A DNA stretch of 64,000 bases from GCA-003244245 sp963823755 (GCA_963823755.1 CAWGMP010000011.1:147479-211478), one strand, 5' to 3'; counted from the stretch's first letter, positions 25,456-34,732 are shown. Program-made: numbers and translations. The notes: generated by a model from the sequence alone, not told the origin.

Positions 25456-27098
25456 CCGTGCGCTGGACCGAACTTCTCATCTTCACGCTGCTGTTCGCTG
25501 TCGTGACCGGGCTGGGTTTCTACGCCGCCCGGTGGCAGGCCGGTGGCAGTCTGGATCACCTTGATGAGTGGGGGCTCGGCGGACGCAGATTCGGCTCGTG
25601 GGTCACCTGGTTTCTCATCGGTGGCGACCTCTACACCGCCTATACCTTCGTCGCGGTGCCCGCGCTGATGTTCGGGGCCGGAGCGATGGGCTTCTTCGCG
25701 CTGCCCTACACCGTGCTCGTCTACCCGCTGGTGTTCCTGCCGCTGGTCCGGTTGTGGTCGGTGTCGCGGGTGCACGGTTATGTGACTCCGGCGGACTTCG
25801 TGCAAGGTCGTTATGGATCGGCGACCCTGGCGCTGCTGGTGGCCGTCACCGGAATTGTCGCGACGATGCCTTATATCGCCCTGCAACTGGCTGGGCTGGA
25901 GGCGGTACTGCGCACGATGGGCCTCAACGGGGCCGGGCTCGCTGGGCATGCCCCGCTGTTCGTCGCCTTCGTGATCCTCGCGCTGTACACCTACCAGTCG
26001 GGCTTGCGGGCCCCCGCGTTGATCGCTTTCGTCAAAGACGGCCTGATCTACCTGGTGATCATCGCAGCGGTGGTCATTCTGCCGGCGAAACTCGGTGGAT
26101 GGGGTTCGATCTTCGACGCCGCGGATGCGAAATTCAGGGCCACGCCGTCGCTCAGTGATGGCATCCAGTTGGGTGCTGATAACCAGTTGCAGTACATCAC
26201 GCTGGCGCTGGGGTCGGCGCTGGCGTTGTTCCTCTACCCGCACGCGGTGACCGGTGCGCTGGCTTCTCGTAGTCGCAACGTGATCAAACGCAACATGGTG
26301 GCGCTGCCGGCGTACTCGCTGGTATTGGGGCTGCTCGCGTTGCTCGGTTACGCCGCGATCGCGGCGCACACGAAACCGATCACCAATGCTGCCACTGGCC
26401 GACCGGACTCCAACACGGTGATCCCGATGCTCTTCGAGGGGCAGTTCTCCTCCTGGTTCGCCGGGATCGCCTTTGCGGCCATCGGGATCGGCGCGTTGGT
26501 GCCGGCCGCGATCATGTCGATCGCGGCGGCGAATCTGTGGACCCGCAACATCTACAAGATATACCTGCATCGCGACGCCACCACAGCGCAGGAATGCACA
26601 CAGGCTAAGATCGCATCACTGGTGGTGAAGTTCGGCGCGGTGGCTCTGATCGTGCTGATCGACCCGCAGTACTCCATCGACCTGCAGCTGATCGGTGGCG
26701 TTATCATCCTGCAGACGTTGCCCATGGTGGCGATCGCGCTCTACACCCGCTGGTTTCACGTCTGGGGGTTGGTCGCGGGCTGGGTGGTCGGTATGGGCTG
26801 GGGTCTGGTATTACTCTACGGAATTCCCAACCCGGCCAGCGGAAAACAACACTTCGGTGGGTCGGCGCTCGTACTGAGTAAGTTGTCCATCCTCGGTTGG
26901 CATCCTTTCGCGGGGTCACCGATGCAGATCTATGTCGGGTTCGTCGCGCTCATCGGCAATCTCGTCGTCGCCGTGCTGGTGACGATCGTGCTGCGCCGGA
27001 TGCGAGTCTTCAACGGTACCGACGAGACCAACCCGGCAGATTACTACGAGGACGAAGGCTCCAAGCGCCTCAAACCCGTCGCCGCCATGCTCCGCTGA
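25452..27098 (+). CDS. Sodium:solute symporter (SSS family)
   Basis: A 548-residue permease with about 13 membrane helices. SSS landmarks include GLGGRRFGSWVTWFLIGGDL, a GGDLYTAYTF segment, YVTPADFVQGRYGSATLALL and the helix pair FAAIGIGALVPAAIMSIAAA with NLWTRNIYK. The hydrophilic C-terminus (DETNPADYYEDEGSKRLKP) is cytoplasmic. Association with DUF3311 and pckG suggests a monocarboxylate substrate such as pyruvate, lactate or acetate; this is inference. Confidence 0.88.
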   Translation: MTVRWTELLIFTLLFAVVTGLGFYAARWQAGGSLDHLDEWGLGGRRFGSWVTWFLIGGDLYTAYTFVAVPALMFGAGAMGFFALPYTVLVYPLVFLPLVRLWSVSRVHGYVTPADFVQGRYGSATLALLVAVTGIVATMPYIALQLAGLEAVLRTMGLNGAGLAGHAPLFVAFVILALYTYQSGLRAPALIAFVKDGLIYLVIIAAVVILPAKLGGWGSIFDAADAKFRATPSLSDGIQLGADNQLQYITLALGSALALFLYPHAVTGALASRSRNVIKRNMVALPAYSLVLGLLALLGYAAIAAHTKPITNAATGRPDSNTVIPMLFEGQFSSWFAGIAFAAIGIGALVPAAIMSIAAANLWTRNIYKIYLHRDATTAQECTQAKIASLVVKFGAVALIVLIDPQYSIDLQLIGGVIILQTLPMVAIALYTRWFHVWGLVAGWVVGMGWGLVLLYGIPNPASGKQHFGGSALVLSKLSILGWHPFAGSPMQIYVGFVALIGNLVVAVLVTIVLRRMRVFNGTDETNPADYYEDEGSKRLKPVAAMLR

Positions 27099-27312
27099 CC
27101 CCGTCGGTGTGGGTCGAAGTGATGCGGTCGTGCGGCACTGACGGCATACTGCGCCGGATATGAGCGTCCGGACCCGGTCGGTACCAGATCGCCGCTACCT
27201 GCGGTGCTGACGTGCTCTCCGCAGCCGTCACTGTCGTGCCGCCGGCTCGGCCCCGGTAGGCGAATCCCTGCGCCTGGCCACTCACGACCGGCGCGCAGTT
27301 ACGGTAGCGGCT

Positions 27313-28311
27313 ATGACAGCTCCGACGATTCGGCTCACGCAGTACGCGCATGGCGGTGGCTGTGCCTGCAAGATCCCTCCCGGCGAACTGGAGTCGGTGC
27401 TGGCCGGGCTGATCGGTGCCGACGTGACCGACCCGACCGGTGAGCTGGTCGTCGGGCTGGACGACGGTGACGATGCCGCGGTGGTGCGGATCCAGCACGG
27501 TCTGGCCGTCATCGCCACCGCAGACTTCTTCACCCCCGTCGTCGACGATCCCTACGACTGGGGCCGGATCGCGGCGGCCAACGCGCTGTCCGACGTGTAC
27601 GCCATGGGCGGGCGCCCGGTGGTCGCGGTGAACCTGCTCGGCTGGCCGCGCGAGGTATTGCCTCTCGAGCTGGCCGCCGAGGTGCTGCGCGGCGGCCGTG
27701 ACGTGTGCGGTCGCGCCGGTTGTCACCTGGCCGGCGGCCACAGTGTGGACGACCCGGAACCCAAGTACGGCATGGCTGTCACCGGTGTCGCCGACCCGGA
27801 GCAGATCCTGCGCAACGATGCGGGGAAGGCCGGCATGCCGCTGTCGTTGACCAAACCGTTGGGCATCGGGGTACTCAACAGCAGGCACAAGGCCACCGGC
27901 GAGGTTTTCCCGCATGCCGTGCAGACGATGACGACGCTCAATGCGGCCGCCGCCGCCGCCGCGGTGGCCACCGGTGCGCGGTGTGCCACCGACGTCACCG
28001 GTTTCGGGCTGCTCGGGCACCTCATGAAACTGGCCCGCGCCAGCGGCGTCTCAGCCATGCTGGATGCCGCTGCGATCCCCTATCTCGACGGTGCCCGCCA
28101 GGCATTGGCCGATGGTCATGTCAGCGGGGGCACCCGGCGCAATCTGGACTGGGTACGCCCACACCTCGCGGCCTCGGTCAACAAGGACGAACTGCTGCTG
28201 CTGGCCGATGCGCAGACCTCCGGCGGTCTGCTGGTGGCCGGCGAGGTGCCGGGCGCACCGGTGATCGGCGAGCTGATACATCGAGGCGAAAATCTGATCA
28301 CCGTGGCCTGA
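27313..28311 (+). CDS. selD: Selenide, water dikinase (selenophosphate synthetase)
   Basis: A 332-residue enzyme making selenophosphate from selenide and ATP. The N-terminal loop HGGGCACKIPP carries Cys17 and Lys20, matching the catalytic pair of E. coli SelD; here the residue is Cys, not selenocysteine. AIR-synthase-like segments follow (DDAAVVRI, DPYDWGRIAAANALSDVYAM, CHLAGGHSVDDPEPKYG, TDVTGFGLLGHL and ADAQTSGGLLVA). No selA, selB, selC or selenouridine synthase is in the window. It is transcribed alone; 215 bp upstream contain no gene. Confidence 0.94.
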   Translation: MTAPTIRLTQYAHGGGCACKIPPGELESVLAGLIGADVTDPTGELVVGLDDGDDAAVVRIQHGLAVIATADFFTPVVDDPYDWGRIAAANALSDVYAMGGRPVVAVNLLGWPREVLPLELAAEVLRGGRDVCGRAGCHLAGGHSVDDPEPKYGMAVTGVADPEQILRNDAGKAGMPLSLTKPLGIGVLNSRHKATGEVFPHAVQTMTTLNAAAAAAAVATGARCATDVTGFGLLGHLMKLARASGVSAMLDAAAIPYLDGARQALADGHVSGGTRRNLDWVRPHLAASVNKDELLLLADAQTSGGLLVAGEVPGAPVIGELIHRGENLITVA

Positions 28312-28400
28312 TTGCGGGCGTAGCATGAGAATAGGATTCAATCCCCAATCGTCGGGATCAAGCCCCACAAAGCAAGGGGTGAGGAGATGATGACGTCCAG

Positions 28401-29537
28401 GTGACTTTCAGTTCAGTCCGAGCTGTGGGGTCGTTGATGTCCGCGATCGTTCTCCTGGTGGCAGCGTGTGGTGGTGCACCCACGACCTCGACGATGACTG
28501 CACGCCCACTCGTGATGCAGGTGAGCGGGAATCGGCTGGTGGACGGCAGCGGCACCACGTTGCAGCTTCGAGGGGTCAACCGGGCCGGAACAGAATACGC
28601 GTGCATTCAGGGCTGGGGCATCTTCGACGGCCCTTCAGGTGCGAATTCCGTGTCAGCCATGCAGTCATGGAAGATAAATTCAGTCAGGGTCCCATTGAAC
28701 GAAGACTGCTGGCTGGGAATTAACGGCGTCTCCCCTGACTACTCCGGCAGTAATTACCGGACTGCTCTGAAGAATTACGTGTCACTGCTGCACCAACATG
28801 GCATGTACGTGATTTTGGACTTACACGGCAATGCGCCCGGTGGATACCAGGCAAGGGCTTTCCAGGCGATGCCCGATGCGGACCACACCCCCGATTTCTG
28901 GAGCTCTGTGGCGAGTACGTTCACAACTGACCCGGCTGTCGCCTTCGAACTGTTCAATGAGCCGCATCTGGGCGGCGGCAATAACAACGACGCCACCGAG
29001 GACCAGTGGACCTGCTGGTTGCGCGGTTGCCAAGTCTCCGACATAGAGATCGACAGCACTACGGTTCCGGGAACTTGGCAGGCCGCCGGGATGCAATCGC
29101 TCGTCGACGCGATCCGTGGCACCGGCGCCGACCAGCCCATCTTACTCGACGGCCTGCGATGGGCCAGCGCGTTCAACGGGTTACTGACCCATTTACCCCG
29201 GGATCCGCTGAATCGGATGGCGGCGGTCTACCATCTTTATCAGGGCCATGGCTGCGAGGACCAGTCATGCTGGCAGTCCGACATTCTGCAGCCGGCTGAC
29301 CGCCTACCGGTGATCGTTGACGAGCTGGGTGAGCGGAAAGGTGACTGTTCAGAGACGTTCATCGATGACTTCATGCCCTGGGCGGATCACCAGAACGTAA
29401 GTTATCTTGCCTGGGCCTGGAATGCAGGAGACAAAAAATACTGGAGCTGCAATCAGTCTGCTCTGATCGAGTCGTATGACGGTATGCCGACCCCTTACGG
29501 TCACGGTCTCCAACAACATCTGCGCTCGCTGAATTAA
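28401..29537 (+). CDS. Glycoside hydrolase family 5-like secreted lipoprotein
   Basis: A 378-residue endoglucanase-type protein. A basic n-region, hydrophobic core and lipobox (LLVAACGG, Cys about 23) predict a lipoprotein attached to the outer face of the membrane. GH5 landmarks are LRGVNRAGTEYA, NSVRVPLNEDCWL, YVILDLHGNAPG, the acid/base Glu in FELFNEPHLGG (about 184) and the nucleophile Glu in VIVDELGERKG (about 307). Substrate may be a beta-glucan or glucoside. The GTG at 28401 is needed for the basic n-region; GAGGAG upstream precedes a 5-codon ORF (28388) whose TGA overlaps this GTG, possibly a translational-coupling device. Confidence 0.85.
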   Translation: MTFSSVRAVGSLMSAIVLLVAACGGAPTTSTMTARPLVMQVSGNRLVDGSGTTLQLRGVNRAGTEYACIQGWGIFDGPSGANSVSAMQSWKINSVRVPLNEDCWLGINGVSPDYSGSNYRTALKNYVSLLHQHGMYVILDLHGNAPGGYQARAFQAMPDADHTPDFWSSVASTFTTDPAVAFELFNEPHLGGGNNNDATEDQWTCWLRGCQVSDIEIDSTTVPGTWQAAGMQSLVDAIRGTGADQPILLDGLRWASAFNGLLTHLPRDPLNRMAAVYHLYQGHGCEDQSCWQSDILQPADRLPVIVDELGERKGDCSETFIDDFMPWADHQNVSYLAWAWNAGDKKYWSCNQSALIESYDGMPTPYGHGLQQHLRSLN

Positions 29538-29693
29538 TGTGAGTGGGACCTCTGAAACGGTGGTAGACTCGACTACCATCCCTGAAGTCTCCATGGGACG
29601 GGGCCGGCATGCGGACGATGAAACGGGTGGGTGCTTTGCGACGCGTCGGCCGCTCCATGATGCCCGGTGAGCCCGTAGCTTGAAAGCGCGCAC

Positions 29694-30668
29694 ATGACCA
29701 CGCTGTTCCTCGCCGCCACCGGTGGCCACCTTGCCGAACTCCACAGCCTCGCAGACCGGATCCCGGCCAACGGTGCTTCGGTGTGGGTGACCCACGCGGA
29801 TGAGCAGAGCAGGTCGATGCTGGCGGATCGAGACGTGGAGTTCGTGCCTTACGTGGGTGTGCGCAACGTGCCCGATGTGCTTCGGTGCATCCCCTATGCG
29901 CGCCGGTTGATGGAGCGCCGCAAGCTTACCCGGGCGGTGTCTACTGGGTCGGGGATCGCGCTGGGATACCTGCCGTATCTGGCCTCCCGGGGGGTGGAGT
30001 GTCACTACATCGAGAGCGCGACGCGGGTGAGCGGACCGTCGCTGACCGGGCGGGTCCTGCAGTGGGTACCCAGGGTGCGCACCTACACCCAGTACCCAAG
30101 CTGGTCGGACCGGTGGTGGGGTTACGCGGGCAGCGTGTTCGACGGTTATGAACCCGCCGTCGTGGCCCGGGTGCCCGACGCAGTGGTTCGGGTAGTCGTG
30201 ACTGTGGGAGCCGCCTCCCAATATCCGTTTCGCCGGCTGTTCGAGCATCTGGTGCCGCTGTTGGCGCCCGACGGTGCGCTGGCGCAGGCCACCGGGATGC
30301 CGGTGCAGGTACTGTGGCAAACCGGGGAAACCCAGGTGGGGGATCTGCCGATCCAGGCCACCCCGGTGCTGCCCGCCGCGGAGTTGGCCGCGGAGCTAGG
30401 CCGGGCCGATGTCGTGATCAGCCATGCCGGTACCGGCTCGACGCTGGCCACCCTGGACGCCGGGCGGTATCCGATCCTGGCCATCCGGGATAGCGCCCGG
30501 GGTGAACAGGTCGACAACCATCAATACGAACTGGCCACCGAACTCGCCCACCGTGGCCTGGCCATGCGCCGCGACGCGAACTCCATCACCATCGAGGATA
30601 TGCTGGTCACCCTCGGCATCGCGATCCGGCACTCCAGCATGCTGCCTCCGTACTTGCTCCGCCCGTGA
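29694..30668 (+). CDS. Alg14/MurG-like glycosyltransferase
   Basis: A 324-residue GT-B-type protein that appears to join an Alg14-like N-half (FLAATGGHLAELHSLADRIP, with GSGIALGYLPYLASRGVECH) to a GT28 C-half (VVVTVGAASQYPFRRLFEHL, then ADVVISHAGTGSTLATLDAG with the nucleotide-sugar-binding HAG). Such proteins transfer sugars to membrane-linked acceptors in surface polysaccharide synthesis. No export signal; peripheral membrane action is expected. The next gene is a FemAB-like protein on the same strand, 240 bp away. Confidence 0.8.
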   Translation: MTTLFLAATGGHLAELHSLADRIPANGASVWVTHADEQSRSMLADRDVEFVPYVGVRNVPDVLRCIPYARRLMERRKLTRAVSTGSGIALGYLPYLASRGVECHYIESATRVSGPSLTGRVLQWVPRVRTYTQYPSWSDRWWGYAGSVFDGYEPAVVARVPDAVVRVVVTVGAASQYPFRRLFEHLVPLLAPDGALAQATGMPVQVLWQTGETQVGDLPIQATPVLPAAELAAELGRADVVISHAGTGSTLATLDAGRYPILAIRDSARGEQVDNHQYELATELAHRGLAMRRDANSITIEDMLVTLGIAIRHSSMLPPYLLRP

Positions 30669-30910
30669 AGCGATCTGCCGGACAACAGGCTCCGCTCAAC
30701 ACAGAGTCTATTCGTCCCTAGCCGACACAACAGCGCCCCGCAACGACCCACAGAGGAGGATCGGTGTAACGGGCGGCCGTGTCCTTGCGACAAGGGAACT
30801 GAGAGCGATCGGTCCGATCCGCGCGCAGGGGTGAGCGGCCCGGCGATGGGCGAGGTGAGGGGGACTCGGGTGGTGGCCTGGACTCGGCATCATGGAAAGC
30901 GGGGGCCGGT

Positions 30911-32101
30911 GTGACACCGGCGCACCGAGGTGGGAGGTGGGCGACTCTGGATTTCACTCCCTGTGCAGACGTCACGGTCATGGAGCGCGAGGACCCTGGC
31001 CCTGAGGTCTTGCGGGCGTGGGACCTGCTCGTGGACCGGACACCTGGCACGGACGTGACGCAGTTCTCCATGTGGGCGGGATTGCGTGCCCGGGCCGGCT
31101 TCACCCCGCTGTACCTGCTGGCTTACCGCGACGTCGAACTGGCCGGCGGGGCACAGATCCTGACCCGGCGGGTGCCTGCGCTGGGCACCGTGGGCTACCT
31201 TCCCTACGGCCCGCTCGTCGCGCCCGACGCTCCGGCTCCTGATGAGGTCCGCCGCGCGTTGGTCGATGCGCTGACGACGGTGGGACGGCAGCGGCTGCGG
31301 ATCCTGTTCATCCAACCTCCCGAAGGCGACCACGACACCGGTAGCCAGTTGCTCCGACGCGGATTTCGGCCCTCGTCGGCCGGTATTGCGCCCGCGGGTT
31401 CGATCCGGATCGATCTGACAGCCGACCTGACGGCGATCCGAGGCAGGTTCGGTAAACGACTCAAGTCGTGGACCAACCGGTGGGAATCGCGCGGGGTCAC
31501 CATCAGGGCTGGAGACGAACGGGACGTTCCGCTGCTCGCCGAGCTGATGGCCAGTTCGGCGCAATACCAGGGCTACACGCCGTTGCCGCTGGACTACATG
31601 ACGGCGCTGTACCGGGAGCTGGCCGCCACCGGGCATGCCGTGCTGTTTGTCGGCGAGGTGCACGGTGTGCCGGTCGCTGCCGATCTGATGACTGGCTGTG
31701 GCGATATGATCCGGGGCCGGCTGTCCGGCTTCGATCGCTCCGGCGAAGCCGCCCGGCTCAGTGTGCCAGCCGCCATCCGATGGGAGATGATCAAGTGGGC
31801 CAAGGCGCGAGGGTACCGCTGGTTCGATTTCGGTGGGTTGCGTCCAGAAACTCTGGATGCGCTGCTGGACGGCCAGGACCGTAGCGCTGCCAGGTTGCCG
31901 GCTGCCGACCAGCCCAAGCTTACCTTCGGGGGCACCGCATTCCGCTATCCCACGGCGGTCGAAATTCTCAGACCGGCGGCGTTGCGGACTGCTTATGACC
32001 TCGCCTGGCGTTCCGCCGCAGGCCGCCGGTTGTTCGACGAGGTGCAAAGCCTGCTCCGCCGCGGCTCCCGAGGGCGCGGCACCGGGGTGTCCTCGCGCTA
32101 G
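30911..32101 (+). CDS. FemAB/BioF2-like GNAT-fold transferase
   Basis: A 396-residue protein with the double GNAT arrangement of FemAB-type enzymes: DVTQFSMWAGLRARAGFTPL, LRILFIQPPEGDHDTGSQLL, RIDLTADLTAIRGRFGKRLK, and the C-terminal lobe VLFVGEVHGVPVAADLMTGC with GYRWFDFGGLRPE. FemAB proteins add amino acids from aminoacyl-tRNA to peptidoglycan; related BioF2/exosortase-linked members act in polysaccharide assembly. Proximity to the glycosyltransferase suggests a cell-envelope role. GTG 30911 is the first start with a fitting N-terminus, but a start at 30980 is also possible. Confidence 0.75.
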   Translation: MTPAHRGGRWATLDFTPCADVTVMEREDPGPEVLRAWDLLVDRTPGTDVTQFSMWAGLRARAGFTPLYLLAYRDVELAGGAQILTRRVPALGTVGYLPYGPLVAPDAPAPDEVRRALVDALTTVGRQRLRILFIQPPEGDHDTGSQLLRRGFRPSSAGIAPAGSIRIDLTADLTAIRGRFGKRLKSWTNRWESRGVTIRAGDERDVPLLAELMASSAQYQGYTPLPLDYMTALYRELAATGHAVLFVGEVHGVPVAADLMTGCGDMIRGRLSGFDRSGEAARLSVPAAIRWEMIKWAKARGYRWFDFGGLRPETLDALLDGQDRSAARLPAADQPKLTFGGTAFRYPTAVEILRPAALRTAYDLAWRSAAGRRLFDEVQSLLRRGSRGRGTGVSSR

Positions 32102-32143
32102 CAAATGCAGTCGTTCGCCGTCAATCAGGGAGGCGGAGAAGGG

Positions 32144-32215
32144 ATGAAGATCGTGTGCGTCTGCGGCGGTCTTGCGGGCGGTCAGCGCACGGCCGTGATC
32201 GAGAGACGAGCGTGA
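32144..32215 (+). CDS. 23-codon leader-like ORF resembling the start of the following monooxygenase
   Basis: The ORF begins MKIVCVCGGLAGG and ends TAVIERRA, behind GGAGAAGGG, and stops 4 nt before the monooxygenase ATG. It mimics the first strand, glycine loop and second strand (MNIVCVGGGPAG ... ITVIERN) of the downstream FAD protein with the middle missing. It is therefore either a partial duplication with an internal deletion or a relic of an earlier gene copy, retaining a good ribosome-binding site that may now couple translation. Not functional as a flavoprotein. Confidence 0.5.
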   Translation: MKIVCVCGGLAGGQRTAVIERRA

Positions 32216-32219
32216 CGAC

Positions 32220-33428
32220 ATGAACATCGTCTGCGTCGGAGGTGGGCCGGCGGGTCTGTACTTCGCCGTCTTAGCGAAGTTGCGCAACAGAAATCATGAT
32301 ATCACCGTTATCGAACGCAATCCAGCTGGAGTGACGTACGGCTGGGGCGTTGTGTTCTGGGACGATCTACTCGATGAGCTCTACCGCAACGACCCTGTGA
32401 GTGCCCGGCAGATACGTGAGGCCTCTGCACTGTGGGGCGGTCAGGAAGTACACGTCCGGGGCGAGCACGCGGCCTATCTCGGCGGATATGGTTACAGTCT
32501 CGGTCGCCACCGCTTGCTCGACATCCTGGTTGACCGCGCGAGGGGGCTCGGTGTCGATGTTCAGTTCGAACGCGAGGTCAAGGATCTGTCCGAATTCCCG
32601 GAAGCAGACTTGATCATTGCTTGCGACGGTGTCAACAGCTCGATGCGGCAGTTGCATTCCGACCACTTCCAGGCTGATGTCGAGGTCGGCCGCAACAAGT
32701 ACATCTGGCTTGGCACGCGCCGGATCTTCGATTCTTTCACCTTCGCCTTCGAAGAGACGGCTGCCGGCTGGATATGGTTCCACGCCTACTGCTTCGACGC
32801 ACAGACCAGCACCCTGATCGTCGAGTGTTCGCCGGAGACTTGGGCGGGTCTCGGCTTCAACGAACTCGAACCCGACCAGAGTATCAAACTGTTGGAAGAA
32901 ATCTTCGAACGCTACCTGAATGACCATTCTTTGATTAACCAGACGCAGAGCTTCGACAAATCCCCGTGGCTCAACTTCAGGCGCATCAGCAACGATAACT
33001 GGTACTACAACAACGTGGTCCTCATGGGTGACGCCGCGCATACCACACATTTCGCGATCGGTTCAGGCACCAAGCTGGCGATTGCGGATGCGGTCGCGCT
33101 CGCCGAGAGATTGGATGAGCACGACGACCTCACATCCGCACTCCACGCCTACCAGGACGATCGCCGTGCCGCATTGCTCACCGTGCAGCGCGAGGCGCTG
33201 AACAGCACCAAGTGGTTCGAGAATGTTCCGCGTTACATCGACCAGCACGTCACCCAATTCGCATACTCGCTCTGGAAGCGTCGTGGGTATTGTCCCTCGT
33301 GGCGTTATCAGCTCCACCTGGCCACCCAGATCGCGGTGCTACGGAGATTGCGTCGATCGTTAGGTACGGCGAGGAGAGGGCTGCGAGCCCGTCGACGGGA
33401 GAAGCTGGTGCAGACCACCAGCGGGTAA
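32220..33428 (+). CDS. FAD-dependent monooxygenase, anthraniloyl/salicylyl-CoA hydroxylase-like
   Basis: A 402-residue class A flavoprotein hydroxylase. The dinucleotide fold is MNIVCVGGGPAGLYFAVLAK, the DG motif is LIIACDGVNSSMRQL and the GD motif is NNVVLMGDAAHTTHFAIGSG. YGWGVVFWDDLLDELY and HFAIGSGTKLAIADAVALAE resemble the N-terminal part of 2-aminobenzoyl-CoA and salicylyl-CoA monooxygenases. It acts on an aromatic, perhaps thioester-bound, substrate with NAD(P)H. Base composition is visibly lower in GC and richer in A/T-ending codons than neighbours, a sign of transfer. The final 30 residues are Arg-rich. Confidence 0.85.
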   Translation: MNIVCVGGGPAGLYFAVLAKLRNRNHDITVIERNPAGVTYGWGVVFWDDLLDELYRNDPVSARQIREASALWGGQEVHVRGEHAAYLGGYGYSLGRHRLLDILVDRARGLGVDVQFEREVKDLSEFPEADLIIACDGVNSSMRQLHSDHFQADVEVGRNKYIWLGTRRIFDSFTFAFEETAAGWIWFHAYCFDAQTSTLIVECSPETWAGLGFNELEPDQSIKLLEEIFERYLNDHSLINQTQSFDKSPWLNFRRISNDNWYYNNVVLMGDAAHTTHFAIGSGTKLAIADAVALAERLDEHDDLTSALHAYQDDRRAALLTVQREALNSTKWFENVPRYIDQHVTQFAYSLWKRRGYCPSWRYQLHLATQIAVLRRLRRSLGTARRGLRARRREKLVQTTSG

Positions 33429-34037
33429 GCGGCAGAAGAGACGACAGGGGTTGAACCCACCCGAAACGCGCAAACGGCCCGTCTCGTGTCAACCCCCGGC
33501 CGTGAGTTCCCGCAGATGCTCGGCCAGCTCGCACACGGCGTGCACCAGCGCCGCATCGACCTCACCGGCGCACGACTGCTGACCGGGCACCGCGGGGTCG
33601 GGTTCTGAACGTCGAGCGCCCTTCCTAGATCATCCCGGCTGGGCGTTGGTCACCGGCCGAATAGGCGGGATGCGGTCAGCGGGGTCATTAATATGCGCTA
33701 CCCCGATCCGAGGTCGACTACCACGGGCAGTGGTGTAGAGATTCCCTGACCACTCGTCTTGACGACACCGTCTATGTGTCACCCACATACCGCGAACCAA
33801 ACCCTCACGGACGATTAGTCCGGCGCTTGACGTCACAGTACGCAATGGTGCTCATCCAAAACTGTCGAGTCATCAGACGATCACGTCGTACGACGTCACC
33901 TGAACGGAGAAATTTTGGGTTCGACGGTTGACTTATGTAGATCCTTCGCCAAGAGTGGGTGATGTAGCTGTTCGTTGTCGTTTTCGTGCGGTCGCCGGTA
34001 TTTCTGACTGTCCGGTACTTCTTCGTGGAGTGGTGCG
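33429..34037. other. 600-bp intergenic region upstream of urease
   Basis: A minus-strand stretch from about 33610 to its stop at 33489 has good coding character (DAALVHAVCELAEHLRELTA) but no start; it looks like the 3-prime end of a lost gene. 33840-34030 is AT-rich and should carry the urease promoter. Nothing else is visible. Confidence 0.4.
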
Positions 34038-34385
34038 ATGTTTCTGACCCTGCATGAGCGGGAACGGTTATTGATTCATGTGGCGGCTGATGTCGCTTCG
34101 AAGCGTAAGGAGCGGGGGCTGCGGCTGAATCTGCCGGAGGCGACCGCGATCATCACGGCGTTCGTCCTGGAGGGTGCGCGCGATGGTCGCTCGGTGGTGG
34201 ATCTGATGGAGTCCGGCCGTAACGTCCTTGAGGCTGAGGATGTCATGGAAGGGGTCGAGGAGATGCTGCGTGAGGTGCAGGTCGAGGCGACTTTTCCTGA
34301 TGGGACCAAGCTCGTGACCGTCCACGATCCGATCGGCGCGGATGTCTTCTTCAGGGACAATCCGTACTTGAGGAGCCGGTCGTGA
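34038..34385 (+). CDS. ureA: Urease gamma subunit
   Basis: A 115-residue structural subunit of the cytoplasmic nickel urease. Family segments are LTLHERERLLIHVAADVASK, GLRLNLPEATAIITAFVLEG, RDGRSVVDLMESGRNVL and EVQVEATFPDGTKLVTVHDP. The C-terminus is about 15 residues longer than in many homologues (DVFFRDNPYLRSRS). Its stop overlaps the ureB GTG by 4 nt. Confidence 0.95.
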   Translation: MFLTLHERERLLIHVAADVASKRKERGLRLNLPEATAIITAFVLEGARDGRSVVDLMESGRNVLEAEDVMEGVEEMLREVQVEATFPDGTKLVTVHDPIGADVFFRDNPYLRSRS

Positions 34386-34732
34386 TCCCCGGCGAGGTGC
34401 GCTTCGGTGAAGGACCGGTCCGGCTCAATGCGGAGCAGGAAACTGTTGAGCTGCGGGTCTGCAACAACGGCGACCGGCCGGTTCAGGTCGGTTCGCACTA
34501 CCACTTCGCCGAGTCCAACTCCGCGCTGATCTTCGACCGCGATGCCGCCTGGGGCATGCGCCTGGACGTACCGGCGGGGACCTCGAAGCGGTTCGAGCCT
34601 AACATCCCCCAGCTTGTCGCCCTGGTGCCGATCGGTGGCCGTCGCCGTGTACCGGGACTGCAGGGACCGCATGAGAACAAGGGGCCGAACGGGCAACTCG
34701 ACCCCGTCCGCAAGGACGAGTCACATGCTTGA
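34382..34732 (+). CDS. ureB: Urease beta subunit
   Basis: A 116-residue subunit beginning MIPGEVRFGEGPVRLNAEQE with the family motifs NNGDRPVQVGSHYHFAESNS and GMRLDVPAGTSKRFEPNIPQ. It assembles with UreA and UreC into the trimer-of-trimers holoenzyme. Start GTG overlaps ureA; its end overlaps the ureC start by 8 nt. Confidence 0.95.
   Translation: MIPGEVRFGEGPVRLNAEQETVELRVCNNGDRPVQVGSHYHFAESNSALIFDRDAAWGMRLDVPAGTSKRFEPNIPQLVALVPIGGRRRVPGLQGPHENKGPNGQLDPVRKDESHA

Noticed and set aside
33308..33565. Small minus-strand gene downstream of the monooxygenase
   Set aside because: Only a 40-residue stretch near 33489-33610 has coding character and it lacks a start; treated as a relic.
34542..34724. 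N-terminal extension of ureC
   Set aside because: The extended part runs through ureB in another frame; the family start is at 34725.
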